Both the position numbers and the translations under genes were made by a program. 14,669 nucleotides of DNA, from assembly GCA_029974875.1 (NCBI GenBank), contig JARKQP010000183.1, positions 1 through 14,669 of the forward strand. Direction: 5' to 3'. The notes under the pieces are model-generated. The model did no database searches. It worked only from the letters and a program-made list of their open reading frames with translations, and was not told the DNA's origin. The DNA comes from Mobilitalea sp. (GTDB taxonomy: Bacteria > Bacillota_A > Clostridia > Lachnospirales > Lachnospiraceae). Of the stretch, positions 1 to 6,989 are shown piece by piece. Every line of letters starts with the position of its first letter. Position 1 is the stretch's first letter.

Positions 1-1
1 G

Positions 2-643
2 GAGATACCGGATCACGGAAGTAACCGGCTAAATGCGGCTTATGCCTATGGAGGGGAGGAGCTTTTGATCCGGACAATAGAAGATAACTTTAAGGTGGAC
101 ATTGACAGTTATGTGGCTAGTGATTTTTATGCCTTCATCGATGCGGTAGATGCCATCGGAGGAATCGACCTGGACATATCGGAGGAGGAAATACCGATTA
201 TAAATGAGTATATAAAGGAAATGAATTATCTGAACGGTATGGCAGAGAGCGACGGACTGCTGGCAGAGCCGGGGAATCATGTCCTGGATGGGAAGCAGAC
301 ATTAGGCTATGTCCGTAACCGTTATATCGGTACTGACTTCGCGAGGACGAGCCGTCAGCGTATTGTGCTGCAGAAAATATTTGAAAAAGTAAAGGAATCC
401 TCACTGATAGAAATTAAGGCTTTGCTTGATGAAGTCCTGCCACAGATAACCACGAGTATACCGGAGAGCAAGATGATATCCCTGTTGTTTGCCCTCCCGG
501 TCTATAAAAATTATAGCATTGAACCCTGGAGTGTCCCTGTGGAGGGCTCCTATTCCCTGATTAAGATCCATAAGATGGATGTGATTGGAATTGATCTCAA
601 CGAGAATACGGAGGAATTAAAGCGAAGGATCTATGGGGAGTAG
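2..643 (+). CDS. LytR-CpsA-Psr (LCP) family cell-wall ligase, 3' part
   Basis: This is the C-terminal 213 codons of a gene that begins before the window; the frame is open from base 2 to the TAG at 641-643. LCP proteins are membrane-anchored extracellular enzymes that move teichoic acid or polysaccharide chains from a lipid carrier onto peptidoglycan. Seen here are the family's blocks: an N-terminal-side stretch reading LNAAYAYGG, then an acidic segment with DAIGGIDLD, then LGYVRNRYIGTDFARTSRQR, which carries the conserved arginines of the LCP fold. The membrane anchor expected at the N-terminus lies outside the window. A TTG at 65 could be taken as a start, but homology-like sequence continues upstream of it, so it is internal. 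The next gene is convergent, so this is the end of its transcription unit. The family call is sure; the exact substrate is not. Confidence 0.9.
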   Translation, partial: EIPDHGSNRLNAAYAYGGEELLIRTIEDNFKVDIDSYVASDFYAFIDAVDAIGGIDLDISEEEIPIINEYIKEMNYLNGMAESDGLLAEPGNHVLDGKQTLGYVRNRYIGTDFARTSRQRIVLQKIFEKVKESSLIEIKALLDEVLPQITTSIPESKMISLLFALPVYKNYSIEPWSVPVEGSYSLIKIHKMDVIGIDLNENTEELKRRIYGE

Positions 644-705
644 TTTGTCAGATGCCTTGGAAAAGTTCCGTGATTTTAATTATTTGCTTACGTAAAATTT
701 TATAA

Positions 706-806
706 AGAGGCTGTCACAAAATGAATTTTTCATACAAAATATTGATGCTGGCAAAGCAGCCAGGAACCCCTATCTTGTAGAATTTTTACATTTTGTGGCA
801 GCCTCT
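706..806. repeat. 101-bp element with 18-bp inverted ends (MITE-like or terminator)
   Basis: The left end 706-723 (AGAGGCTGTCACAAAATG) and right end 789-806 are inverted copies differing at one position, which would still pair as G-U in RNA. A second small hairpin lies inside (748-752 with 759-763). Ends of the form GAGGCTGTCnCAAAA resemble the terminal inverted repeats of some DDE insertion sequences (IS1182/IS5-like), so this may be a short non-autonomous relic. I see no clear target-site duplication and no transposase. It sits between two convergent genes, and on the - strand its stem is followed by TTTATAAAATTTTA, so it could also end transcription of the ptsI-to-ptsH operon. Confidence 0.6.
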
Positions 807-845
807 GCCTATGGGAAACAATTAAGGTTTATGCTTAAAGAAGGA

Positions 846-1097
846 TTATCCTCCAAAAAAACCCTTGATACTTGCGAACACTTCTTCCTCATCTTCGCCT
901 TCTACTTCGACCTTTACAACGTCACCCTTTGCTGCGCCCAGTGCCATAATACCAAGAATGCTCTTTGGATCGGCAGTCATATCATCCTTAAGGATCCTGA
1001 TATCGCTTTTCGCTTTTTGGCAAATGCGGACAAGGTCGGATGCAGGCCTGGCATGTAAGCCCTCTGCAAATGCAATTGTAAATTCTGATGTAATCAT
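846..1097 (-). CDS. ptsH: HPr phosphocarrier protein
   Basis: HPr is the small cytoplasmic carrier that takes phosphate from Enzyme I and passes it to EIIA. The 83-residue length is normal for the family. The phosphorylated histidine is His15 in GLHARPAS, and the regulatory serine Ser46 lies in DPKSILGIMALG, the site that HPr kinase modifies in Gram-positive bacteria for CcpA signalling. Both key residues are intact, so this copy could serve both transport and catabolite repression, although whether it does is inference. The ATG is preceded by a ribosome site (ACGGAGGT on the - strand, from about 1101-1108). It is the last gene of the fructose operon, 66 bp after fruA, and faces the convergent LCP gene across the inverted-repeat element. 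Confidence 0.95.
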   Translation of the reverse strand: MITSEFTIAFAEGLHARPASDLVRICQKAKSDIRILKDDMTADPKSILGIMALGAAKGDVVKVEVEGEDEEEVFASIKGFFGG

Positions 1098-1163
1098 ATT
1101 TACCTCCGTTCTGCTGCGGTGGGCAGCAACTAAGTTAAAAAGCTGTTCAAATGAATGCCTCTA

Positions 1164-2522
1164 TTATTCTATATTTTTCTTAAGGAAACCTACCAACAAT
1201 CCGGTAACAATGGTTCCGACAAGGATTGCCAGGATATACAGAGGCCAGTTGCCCACTGCAAAGAATACAAAGATACCGCCATGTGGTACGGATAGTGTCG
1301 CCTTAAAGGCCATGGATAATGCACCGGTAATTGCTGAGCCCACCATAATGGAAGGGATTACACGGAGCGGATCTGCGGCTGCAAATGGAATGGCGCCCTC
1401 TGTAATGAAGCTTGCACCCAGAACCCAGGCTGCTTTTCCGGCTTCTCTTTCTGCTACGCTAAATTTATTCTTAAATAAAATCGTTGCTAAAGCTAAGCCC
1501 AACGGAGGAACCATGCCGGCGGCCATAACAGCGGCCATGACCGGAGATGCGGCGCCGGCCACCAAAGTACCGGTACCAAAGGCATAGGCTGCCTTATTAA
1601 CCGGCCCGCCCATATCAAAGGCCATCATTAAGCCAATGATTAAGCCGAGGATTACAGCATTTGTCCCGGACATGCCTGTCAGGAAGTCGATCATGGATTG
1701 GTTGATAAAGGCTACCGGTTTGCCGATCACATAGAATAAAATCAAGCCGGTGGCCAGGGCGCTTAGCACAGGAATAATTAAAACCGGCATAATGCCCTGC
1801 AGGGTCTTAGGAAGCTTAATAACCTTTTTGATCAATACTACAATGTAACCAGCCAGGAAACCGGCTACCAGACCGCCGAGGAAACCGGCATTTAACAGGA
1901 TTGCAATAGCACCGCCAACCATACCGGGAGCCAGGCCGGCCCGGTCTGCGATGGAGTAGGCGATATAGCCGGCTAAGATAGGAACCATTAAGCCAAAGGC
2001 GCTGTCGCCGATGCTCTTTAAGTAAGCCGCCAGGGTGCCTTCGGCTTCAAAGGCGTTATAGCCAAAGAGGAAGCTTATGGCAATCAGGATACCACCGGCA
2101 ACAACGAAAGGAATCATGAAGGATACACCGTTCATCAGGTGTTTGTATACGCCCTTCCGCTCGGCAGAACGCTGCTCTTTAATTGCAGAGACAGTATCTG
2201 ATAAATTGCTGTTACCATATACATTTGCTTTTAATGCTTTTTCGATTAATGCTTCCGGAGACTTCAGTGCCTCGCTGACGGAGACGCTGATTAGCTTCTT
2301 GCCTGCAAAGCGCTCCATCGGAACAGATGTGTCGCAGGCAAGAATAATGGCATCCGCCGCTTTGATATCCTCTGCCGTAAGCTCATTTTCAACTCCAACA
2401 GAACCTCGGGTTTCGACCTTGACCTGGTAGCCTTTTGCTTTTGCAGCATCCTCAATTGCTTCTGCAGCCATGTAGGTGTGGGCAATACCGGTTGGGCAAG
2501 CTGTAACTGCCAAAATATTCAT
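1164..2522 (-). CDS. fruA: PTS fructose transporter, EIIBC components
   Basis: A membrane permease that imports fructose and phosphorylates it to fructose-1-phosphate. From the N-terminus: a EIIB domain (about residues 1-100) with the phosphocysteine Cys9 in ACPTGIAHT; a linker; then a EIIC domain (about 125-452) with many hydrophobic helices, the GGPVNK motif (305-310) and ITEGAIPFAAADP (373-385), which holds the conserved glutamate of the sugar site. No EIIA domain is fused; it is a separate gene in the same operon. The start is set by an AGGAGGA ribosome site at 2529-2535 just before the ATG at 2522. The frame stays open to 2633, but that extension only translates a palindromic repeat array and is rejected. 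The protein is 452 residues. Confidence 0.95.
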   Translation of the reverse strand: MNILAVTACPTGIAHTYMAAEAIEDAAKAKGYQVKVETRGSVGVENELTAEDIKAADAIILACDTSVPMERFAGKKLISVSVSEALKSPEALIEKALKANVYGNSNLSDTVSAIKEQRSAERKGVYKHLMNGVSFMIPFVVAGGILIAISFLFGYNAFEAEGTLAAYLKSIGDSAFGLMVPILAGYIAYSIADRAGLAPGMVGGAIAILLNAGFLGGLVAGFLAGYIVVLIKKVIKLPKTLQGIMPVLIIPVLSALATGLILFYVIGKPVAFINQSMIDFLTGMSGTNAVILGLIIGLMMAFDMGGPVNKAAYAFGTGTLVAGAASPVMAAVMAAGMVPPLGLALATILFKNKFSVAEREAGKAAWVLGASFITEGAIPFAAADPLRVIPSIMVGSAITGALSMAFKATLSVPHGGIFVFFAVGNWPLYILAILVGTIVTGLLVGFLKKNIE

Positions 2523-2555
2523 ACAAAATCCTCCTTTAAATAAATTATAATATGT

Positions 2556-2644
2556 GGCATTTCTAAAATGCTGGGATACTCTAAAATACCGGGGCATTCT
2601 AAAATGCCGGGGTATTCTAAAATGCCAGGACATTCTAGAATGCC
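2556..2644. repeat. Five 18-bp palindromic tandem repeats between fruK and fruA
   Basis: The core TCTAAA/TCTAGA recurs at 2562, 2580, 2598, 2616 and 2634, an exact 18-bp period. The typical unit is GGCATTCTAAAATGCCGG, itself an imperfect palindrome able to form a six-bp hairpin with a four-base loop; the last copy has the perfect palindrome CATTCTAGAATG. Copy 2 reads GATAC...ATACC where others read GCAT...ATGCC, so the arms partly co-vary. Copy 1 has one extra T. The array lies inside the operon, ending 33 bp before the fruA start codon, so the mRNA would carry a run of small hairpins. There are no unique spacers, so this is not CRISPR. Confidence 0.85.
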
Positions 2645-2673
2645 TTACGCTCTGGAGCTTAAAATTTAAGGGG

Positions 2674-3606
2674 CTAACCTATTTTTTTGACCTGTACCCT
2701 CTGCAGCATTTTCTTTACCTCTTCCAGGGAAAAGGATTGTGTTCCTTCCTTTGTAACTGCCAATGTTCCGCTGGCAGCAGCATAGGCCAGTGATTCTTCC
2801 AGGGTCAGCCCGCTATGGATGCCATATAGCATTCCGGCAAGCATGGAATCGCCTGCCCCGACTGTACTCTTTACCTCTACCTTAATGGGCTCAGCCTGGA
2901 AGCATTCATTTCCAGTAATTAACAGACTTCCCTTTTCACCCATTGATACAAGAATTAAATGGATGCCATACCGTTTGACTAAGGATTTCCCAAAGGAGAT
3001 AATCCTTTCATTGCTGTCCAGGCTTACGTCAAAGGCGGCCTCAAGCTCGTGGATGTTAGGCTTAATCAGATAAGGGCTGGCGGTCATCCCCTCGACTAAC
3101 AGCTGGCCGTCAGCGTCCAGTACTGCTTTTGAAGCATTGCTGATGGTAGTGATCAAGTCCTTGTAAGTCCCGCTCGACAAACCTTTTGGTATGCTGCCGC
3201 TAAATACCACGTAATCGCTCTGCTTGGCAAGGGACAGGAGCTTCTCTTTAAATCTGGACATCAGTTCTTCGTTGATAAAAAATCCAGGTTCGTTTAAATC
3301 TGTAGTAATACTCCGGTCAAGCTCAACAATTTTTGTGTTTGTCCGTGTCAGGCCATCGACCTCAATAAAATCATAATCCAGGTATTCATGGGAAAGCAGG
3401 TCGGCAACCAGCGCTTTGTTCTGGTTTCCGATAAAACCGCATACCCTGGAGGGAGTCTTAAGCCGGTTCAGTATCTTGGCTACGTTAATGCCTTTCCCGC
3501 CGATATCTTCCCTGTAGCTGGTAATGCGGTTAACGCCTCCATGCTCAAAATCGGTCAGTAGTATGGTTTTATCAATGGCTGGATTCAGTGAAACCGTTGT
3601 GATCAT
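2674..3606 (-). CDS. fruK: 1-phosphofructokinase (PfkB family)
   Basis: A cytoplasmic kinase that converts fructose-1-phosphate, the product of the fructose PTS, to fructose-1,6-bisphosphate with ATP. The 310-residue protein shows the PfkB/ribokinase signature blocks: the early SLNPAIDKT, the glycine pair motif GGKGINVA (37-44), which contacts the sugar, and the C-terminal VGAGDS (249-254) with the catalytic aspartate Asp253. It lies 29 bp after fruR and before fruA, the usual fruRKA neighbourhood, which favours 1-phosphofructokinase over tagatose-6-phosphate kinase from the same family. The ATG at 3606 has AGGAGGC seven bases upstream; an in-frame ATG at 3633 has no comparable site and extends beyond the family's usual N-terminus. 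Confidence 0.93.
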   Translation of the reverse strand: MITTVSLNPAIDKTILLTDFEHGGVNRITSYREDIGGKGINVAKILNRLKTPSRVCGFIGNQNKALVADLLSHEYLDYDFIEVDGLTRTNTKIVELDRSITTDLNEPGFFINEELMSRFKEKLLSLAKQSDYVVFSGSIPKGLSSGTYKDLITTISNASKAVLDADGQLLVEGMTASPYLIKPNIHELEAAFDVSLDSNERIISFGKSLVKRYGIHLILVSMGEKGSLLITGNECFQAEPIKVEVKSTVGAGDSMLAGMLYGIHSGLTLEESLAYAAASGTLAVTKEGTQSFSLEEVKKMLQRVQVKKIG

Positions 3607-3635
3607 ATCATAAGCCTCCTTTTCTTGCCACACTC

Positions 3636-4406
3636 CTATACTCGGTCTATCAACACATCATGCTGTAGGAATTGATCATGATATTGGTTGCTTAGCTGCA
3701 TATCGGTAATAATCTTATCGGCCATGGAAAGGGGGGCAATCTGGCAGCGGGCAACCTTTTGGAACTTTGTACTGTCGGTCAGGATGATTCTTTCTTCTGC
3801 CACCGACAGCATGGTTCTTTTAATCTCTGCTTCCTCCAGGTCAGGGGTAGTCAGGCCGTTTTCCACGGTAATCCCATTGACGCCGACGAAGGCCTTGCTG
3901 GGATTAAAGCGTTTTAGCATGTCAATAGCCATAGTGCCAACGGTAGACAATGTATTTAAGCGTACCTTTCCTCCGAGTACATAGAGCTCCACCTGCTTGT
4001 TCCTGGATATGATTGGTGAAATTGTGGCGGCATTTGTGATCACCATCAGGGGCATTGTGGATTCCCCGATCAGGCGGGCAAGCTCCAGGGTGGTTGTTCC
4101 GGCATCGATTACCAGGCTGTCATGGGGTTTTAGGATTCCAAATGCCCGTGCAGCAATTCTGCGTTTTTCATCAGAAGCCATTAGCTCCTTCTGGTCAAAG
4201 GTAGCTTCATAATTTAGCTTGATGCTGTCATTGATGCTGGCACCTCCATGGGTCCGCTCCAGCTTATTTTCGTTTTCCAGCAGGGTAAGGTCTCTTCGGA
4301 TTGTGGCCTCGGAAACCTGGAGGATATCGCAAAGGGCTTTTACCGAGATGGTTTTGTTCTTCATCAATAATTGCATTATTTTTTCATATCTGTCGATTGC
4401 TAGCAT
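3636..4406 (-). CDS. fruR: DeoR-family transcriptional repressor of the fructose operon
   Basis: A 256-residue regulator with an N-terminal winged helix-turn-helix (about residues 5-57; SVKALCDILQVSEATIRRDL followed by the wing ending ERTHGGA) and a DeoR sensor domain (about 75-230) containing DAGTTTLELA (101-110), the phosphosugar-binding part of the fold. DeoR-family proteins of fructose operons usually repress and are released by fructose-1-phosphate or fructose-1,6-bisphosphate; that ligand is inferred. The gene lies between EIIA (9 bp gap) and fruK (29 bp gap), so it is co-transcribed with its target. Its probable operator is the nested inverted repeat at the ptsI promoter (6607-6650). 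An AAGGAGA ribosome site overlaps the end of the EIIA gene, suggesting coupled translation. Confidence 0.92.
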   Translation of the reverse strand: MLAIDRYEKIMQLLMKNKTISVKALCDILQVSEATIRRDLTLLENENKLERTHGGASINDSIKLNYEATFDQKELMASDEKRRIAARAFGILKPHDSLVIDAGTTTLELARLIGESTMPLMVITNAATISPIISRNKQVELYVLGGKVRLNTLSTVGTMAIDMLKRFNPSKAFVGVNGITVENGLTTPDLEEAEIKRTMLSVAEERIILTDSTKFQKVARCQIAPLSMADKIITDMQLSNQYHDQFLQHDVLIDRV

Positions 4407-4415
4407 AGTGTCTCC

Positions 4416-4862
4416 TTATATACCTAAGTCGCTGTTTTGTAATAATTGTATTAATTCGGAATTCGAGGCTACGTTGCGGAGGCTGTCGCGGAAATCCTGC
4501 TTCATGAGCTTTCTGGAAATGCTGGCAAGGATCTTTAGGTGTGCGGTTCCGGCTTCCTCTGGAACTCCGATCATGAAAACCAGGTCAACGGGATTGCCGT
4601 CGAGGGCATTCCAATCAACGGCGTCCACTTTTGCAAAGCACAGGAAGGGCTCTGTTACAGCGGAGGTCTTACCGTGGGGGATTGCGATACCAAAGCCCAT
4701 TGCAGTGCTGTACTCTGTTTCGCGGTGAAGGGCAGCTTCTACATATTTCTCCAGATCAGTGATCCTGCCTTCCTTTTTTGCCAGTCTGGCTAAGTGGCGG
4801 ATGACGGCTTCCTTTGTATCCAGGGCTGTGTTTAGGTCAATTAAAGCTTCATTAATGATCAT
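4416..4862 (-). CDS. PTS fructose EIIA component (mannitol/fructose type)
   Basis: A 148-residue cytoplasmic protein that carries phosphate from HPr to the EIIB domain of FruA. The PTS EIIA type-2 signature GFGIAIPHGK contains the phosphorylated histidine, His63. The length matches a free-standing domain; in many bacteria this domain is fused to EIIB-EIIC or to an HPr domain, but here it is a separate gene. Its ATG overlaps the last codons of ptsI by 11 bp, and its ribosome site (CAGGAGGT, about 4871-4878) lies inside ptsI, which implies translational coupling. A role in nitrogen-related signalling (PtsN-like) is possible for this family but unlikely given fruA, fruK and fruR downstream. Confidence 0.93.
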   Translation of the reverse strand: MIINEALIDLNTALDTKEAVIRHLARLAKKEGRITDLEKYVEAALHRETEYSTAMGFGIAIPHGKTSAVTEPFLCFAKVDAVDWNALDGNPVDLVFMIGVPEEAGTAHLKILASISRKLMKQDFRDSLRNVASNSELIQLLQNSDLGI

Positions 4863-6576
4863 ATTTTTCTACCTCCTGATTCAAAATAGTTTTAATATCG
4901 TCAGTTGTTTTACATTTTAATATCCGGTCCGCAATGGACTTAAGCTCTTCGTAGGAGGTTTGGCGGATGAGGGCCTTAATTTCTGGAATAACCGCCGGGC
5001 TCATGCTGAGCTCATCGATTCCCAAGCCAATGAGGGCAAGGGCATTTACTGCTTCGCCAGCCATCTCACCGCAGATACCCACTTCCTTATTTACGGCATG
5101 GGCAGCATCGACGGTCTGCTTTATGAGCCTTAATATGGCAGGGTGGAGCGGTTGGTATAGGTAGGCAACATCCTTATTCATCCGGTCAACGGCTAAGGTA
5201 TATTGGCATAGGTCATTGGTTCCGATGCTGAAGAAGTCCACCTCTCCGATCAAGAGATCCGCAATAACTACGGCGGATGGAATCTCGATCATAATACCGG
5301 TACGCAGATCCGGGTCAAAGGCAAGCTGTTCCTTTTTTAGCTCTTCCTTGCAGACTTCAAGGAGCTCTTTTGCCTTCCTGACTTCCTCCAGGGAGGATAC
5401 CATTGGGAACATGATGCTTGCTTTGCCAAAGGCAGAGGCCCGAAGTATGGCTCTCAGCTGGGCTTTAAAGATCTCCGTATTTGCCAGGGTGAAACGCAGC
5501 GCCCGGAATCCCAGGAAGGGATTTTCTTCTTCCTTGAATTCATAATAAGGAAGGTTTTTATCTCCGCCGATATCAAGGGTTCGGATAATGACATCCTCCA
5601 GCCCCTGCTCTACAGTTTTTTTATACTCCTGAAATTGTTCTTCCTCGGTAGGAAAGCTTTTTGCATTCATATAGAGGAATTCAGTGCGGAAGAGTCCGAC
5701 GCCCCGGCCTCCATAGTTTGCTACGTATTGTGCTTCAGAGGAGGTTCCTATATTTCCGTACAGCTTAATGGTTCTTTGGTCCTTTGTGATAGCTTCCTCC
5801 CCTTTGATTGCCTCAAGCCTTTGCCTTTTGGAGAGTAGCTGGTCCCTTTGCTGCCCGTAATGCTGCAGTTCCTCTTTACCGGGCTGTACCAGCACCTTGT
5901 TGCCGATGGAGTCCAGGATTACCAGATCCCCAGGTTGGACCTGGGCAAGAATTCCGCTTAGGCCTACGATGGTAGGAATTCCTTTTGCCTTGGCCATAAT
6001 CGCAACATGACTTGTCTGGCTGCCTTCCTCCAGCAAAATGCCCTTAATGAAGCCCGTCAGGCCGGAAGCCTCAGAGGGCTTTAAGTCTTTGGCAACCAGG
6101 ATAACCTCCTCGTTGATCTCATCAAAGCCTTTGGTTTCGATTCCGAGTGCTAGTTTTAAAAAGCGGTTGGCAACATCTTCGACATCCGCTGCTCTGGCTT
6201 TCAAGTAATCGTCTTCAATGCTTAGGAACATTCCCATGATTTCCTTTTTCGTCTCATCAATGGCCTGCTCTAAGGAATAGAGCTTTTGCCTTATGAGATC
6301 CCTGATCTTGCCGTTTAGCATGGGGTCATCCACCATCATTAGATGTGCATCAAATATTTCTGCTGCCTCGCTCTGGCCGGTTGCTTCTGCTTTACCCTTT
6401 AATGCCTCAAGCTCTCTGACTGCTTTATTATGAATCAACTCGAATCTGCTAAGTGTGTCATCAATTTGTTGTTTTTCAATTGGAGTAGTGTTTATGACTA
6501 GCTCTGCCTCCTGGTGAAGAAACACAGGAGCAATCTCGATTCCTTTGTAAACAGGAATTCCGGATAATTCGATCAT
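4852..6576 (-). CDS. ptsI: PTS Enzyme I (PEP-protein phosphotransferase)
   Basis: Enzyme I starts the PTS chain by taking phosphate from PEP and passing it to HPr. The 574-residue length fits the family. Visible are the N-terminal HPr-binding helices, the phosphohistidine segment SQTSHVAIMAKAKGIPTIVG with His190, and the C-terminal PEP-binding barrel with GRGVGLFRTEFLYM, SIGTNDLCQYTLAVDR and GICGEMAGE. The usual glycine-rich lead into the active site (GGRTSH) reads EGSQTSH here. It is the first gene of the fructose operon. I chose the ATG at 6576, which has a modest GGGTGA site seven bases upstream and matches the usual N-terminus (MIEL.GI..); a TTG two codons earlier (6582) is a less likely start. 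Confidence 0.95.
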   Translation of the reverse strand: MIELSGIPVYKGIEIAPVFLHQEAELVINTTPIEKQQIDDTLSRFELIHNKAVRELEALKGKAEATGQSEAAEIFDAHLMMVDDPMLNGKIRDLIRQKLYSLEQAIDETKKEIMGMFLSIEDDYLKARAADVEDVANRFLKLALGIETKGFDEINEEVILVAKDLKPSEASGLTGFIKGILLEEGSQTSHVAIMAKAKGIPTIVGLSGILAQVQPGDLVILDSIGNKVLVQPGKEELQHYGQQRDQLLSKRQRLEAIKGEEAITKDQRTIKLYGNIGTSSEAQYVANYGGRGVGLFRTEFLYMNAKSFPTEEEQFQEYKKTVEQGLEDVIIRTLDIGGDKNLPYYEFKEEENPFLGFRALRFTLANTEIFKAQLRAILRASAFGKASIMFPMVSSLEEVRKAKELLEVCKEELKKEQLAFDPDLRTGIMIEIPSAVVIADLLIGEVDFFSIGTNDLCQYTLAVDRMNKDVAYLYQPLHPAILRLIKQTVDAAHAVNKEVGICGEMAGEAVNALALIGLGIDELSMSPAVIPEIKALIRQTSYEELKSIADRILKCKTTDDIKTILNQEVEKYDH

Positions 6577-6606
6577 TTTCAATCACCCATCTTTCTAAAA
6601 TATCGT

Positions 6607-6650
6607 TTTTGATTGATTTAATTATATGATATCAATCAAAATAAATCAAT
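6607..6650. promoter_or_regulatory. Probable FruR operator: nested inverted repeats over the ptsI promoter
   Basis: Two perfect inverted repeats are nested here: TTTTGATTGAT at 6607-6617 with its complement at 6631-6641 (11 bp), and ATTGATTTA at 6612-6620 with its complement at 6642-6650 (9 bp). Inside, AATCA recurs exactly 10 bp apart (6634 and 6644), one helical turn, as in operators of DeoR-family repressors that bind short direct repeats. The block overlaps the -35, -10 and start region of the ptsI promoter, so binding would block transcription. FruR as the binder is inferred from operon context. Confidence 0.65.
6621..6649 (-). promoter_or_regulatory. Sigma-A promoter of the ptsI-to-ptsH operon
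   Basis: Read on the - strand: -35 TTGATT (6649-6644), 17-bp spacer, perfect -10 TATAAT (6626-6621). The start point would fall near 6614, leaving a leader of about 38 bases before the ptsI ATG. The elements are embedded in the inverted repeats assigned as the FruR operator. Confidence 0.75.
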
Positions 6651-6748
6651 AGTAATTGTTGATTTTTGAAAACATCAGCATTTTGTACATTAATAGCATG
6701 AAAAAATAGTGCATAATATACAATTAAATTATGAATAGCTTTCTGAAA

Positions 6749-6778
6749 CAATCATTTGCAATCAATCAGAAACAATCA
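6749..6778. repeat. CAATCA repeat cluster (possible second FruR site)
   Basis: CAATCA occurs at 6749, 6759, 6763 and 6773, with 10-, 4- and 10-bp steps. The motif is the same AATCA unit as in the promoter-proximal operator about 110-130 bp away, in the same orientation as one arm. A distal operator that helps repression through looping is a reasonable guess, but in AT-rich DNA a chance cluster is possible. Confidence 0.45.
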
Positions 6779-6926
6779 CCGAATTGAAGATATTTGCTTG
6801 GAACTTTCACCGGTATCATAGCTTAAGTTATTAGTTAAGATAAAATAATCTGGAAGGTTCTTAGAGATACCCATTATTACAAAGCTACAAATAATAGAAA
6901 ATGCTACTTTCCTAAAAAGTTATAAA

Positions 6927-6955
6927 TTGCAATTTCCGGTATCTCCCTGTAAAAT
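6927..6955 (+). promoter_or_regulatory. Promoter of the lldR regulator gene
   Basis: TTGCAA at 6927-6932, a 17-bp spacer, and TAAAAT at 6950-6955 (5 of 6 bases of the -10 consensus). The start would fall about 28 bp before the lldR ATG at 6990, with a GGAGAAGG ribosome site in between. Confidence 0.6.
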
Positions 6956-6989
6956 AAAAGATATGATATTGATACAAGGAGAAGGATAA

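Larger units (their letters stand above)
6577..6989. promoter_or_regulatory. Divergent control region between the fructose and lactate blocks
   Basis: About 410 bp with no gene. The left third holds the ptsI promoter and nested inverted repeats. The middle holds a further cluster of CAATCA repeats (6749-6778). The right end holds the lldR promoter. The stretch 6780-6920 is AT-rich; it has a short CTTAA/TTAAG inverted repeat near 6822-6839 but nothing I can assign. Confidence 0.7.

Noticed and set aside
865..1587. 240-codon open frame on the + strand
   Set aside because: It is antisense to ptsH and fruA, crosses their intergenic gap, and has no recognisable domain; it is a shadow frame.
2523..2633. 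In-frame N-terminal extension of FruA by 37 codons
   Set aside because: It translates the 18-bp repeat array as a six-residue periodic peptide, and the AGGAGG ribosome site belongs to the ATG at 2522, where the EIIB domain begins.
2556..2644. CRISPR array
   Set aside because: Units are contiguous 18-mers with no unique spacers and no cas genes nearby.
3607..3633. Upstream ATG start for FruK
   Set aside because: It adds nine residues not expected in the family and lies upstream of the good AGGAGG site that serves the ATG at 3606.
6666..6680. Possible CcpA (cre) site upstream of the ptsI promoter
   Set aside because: It misses the central CG and another consensus position, so it is too weak to claim.
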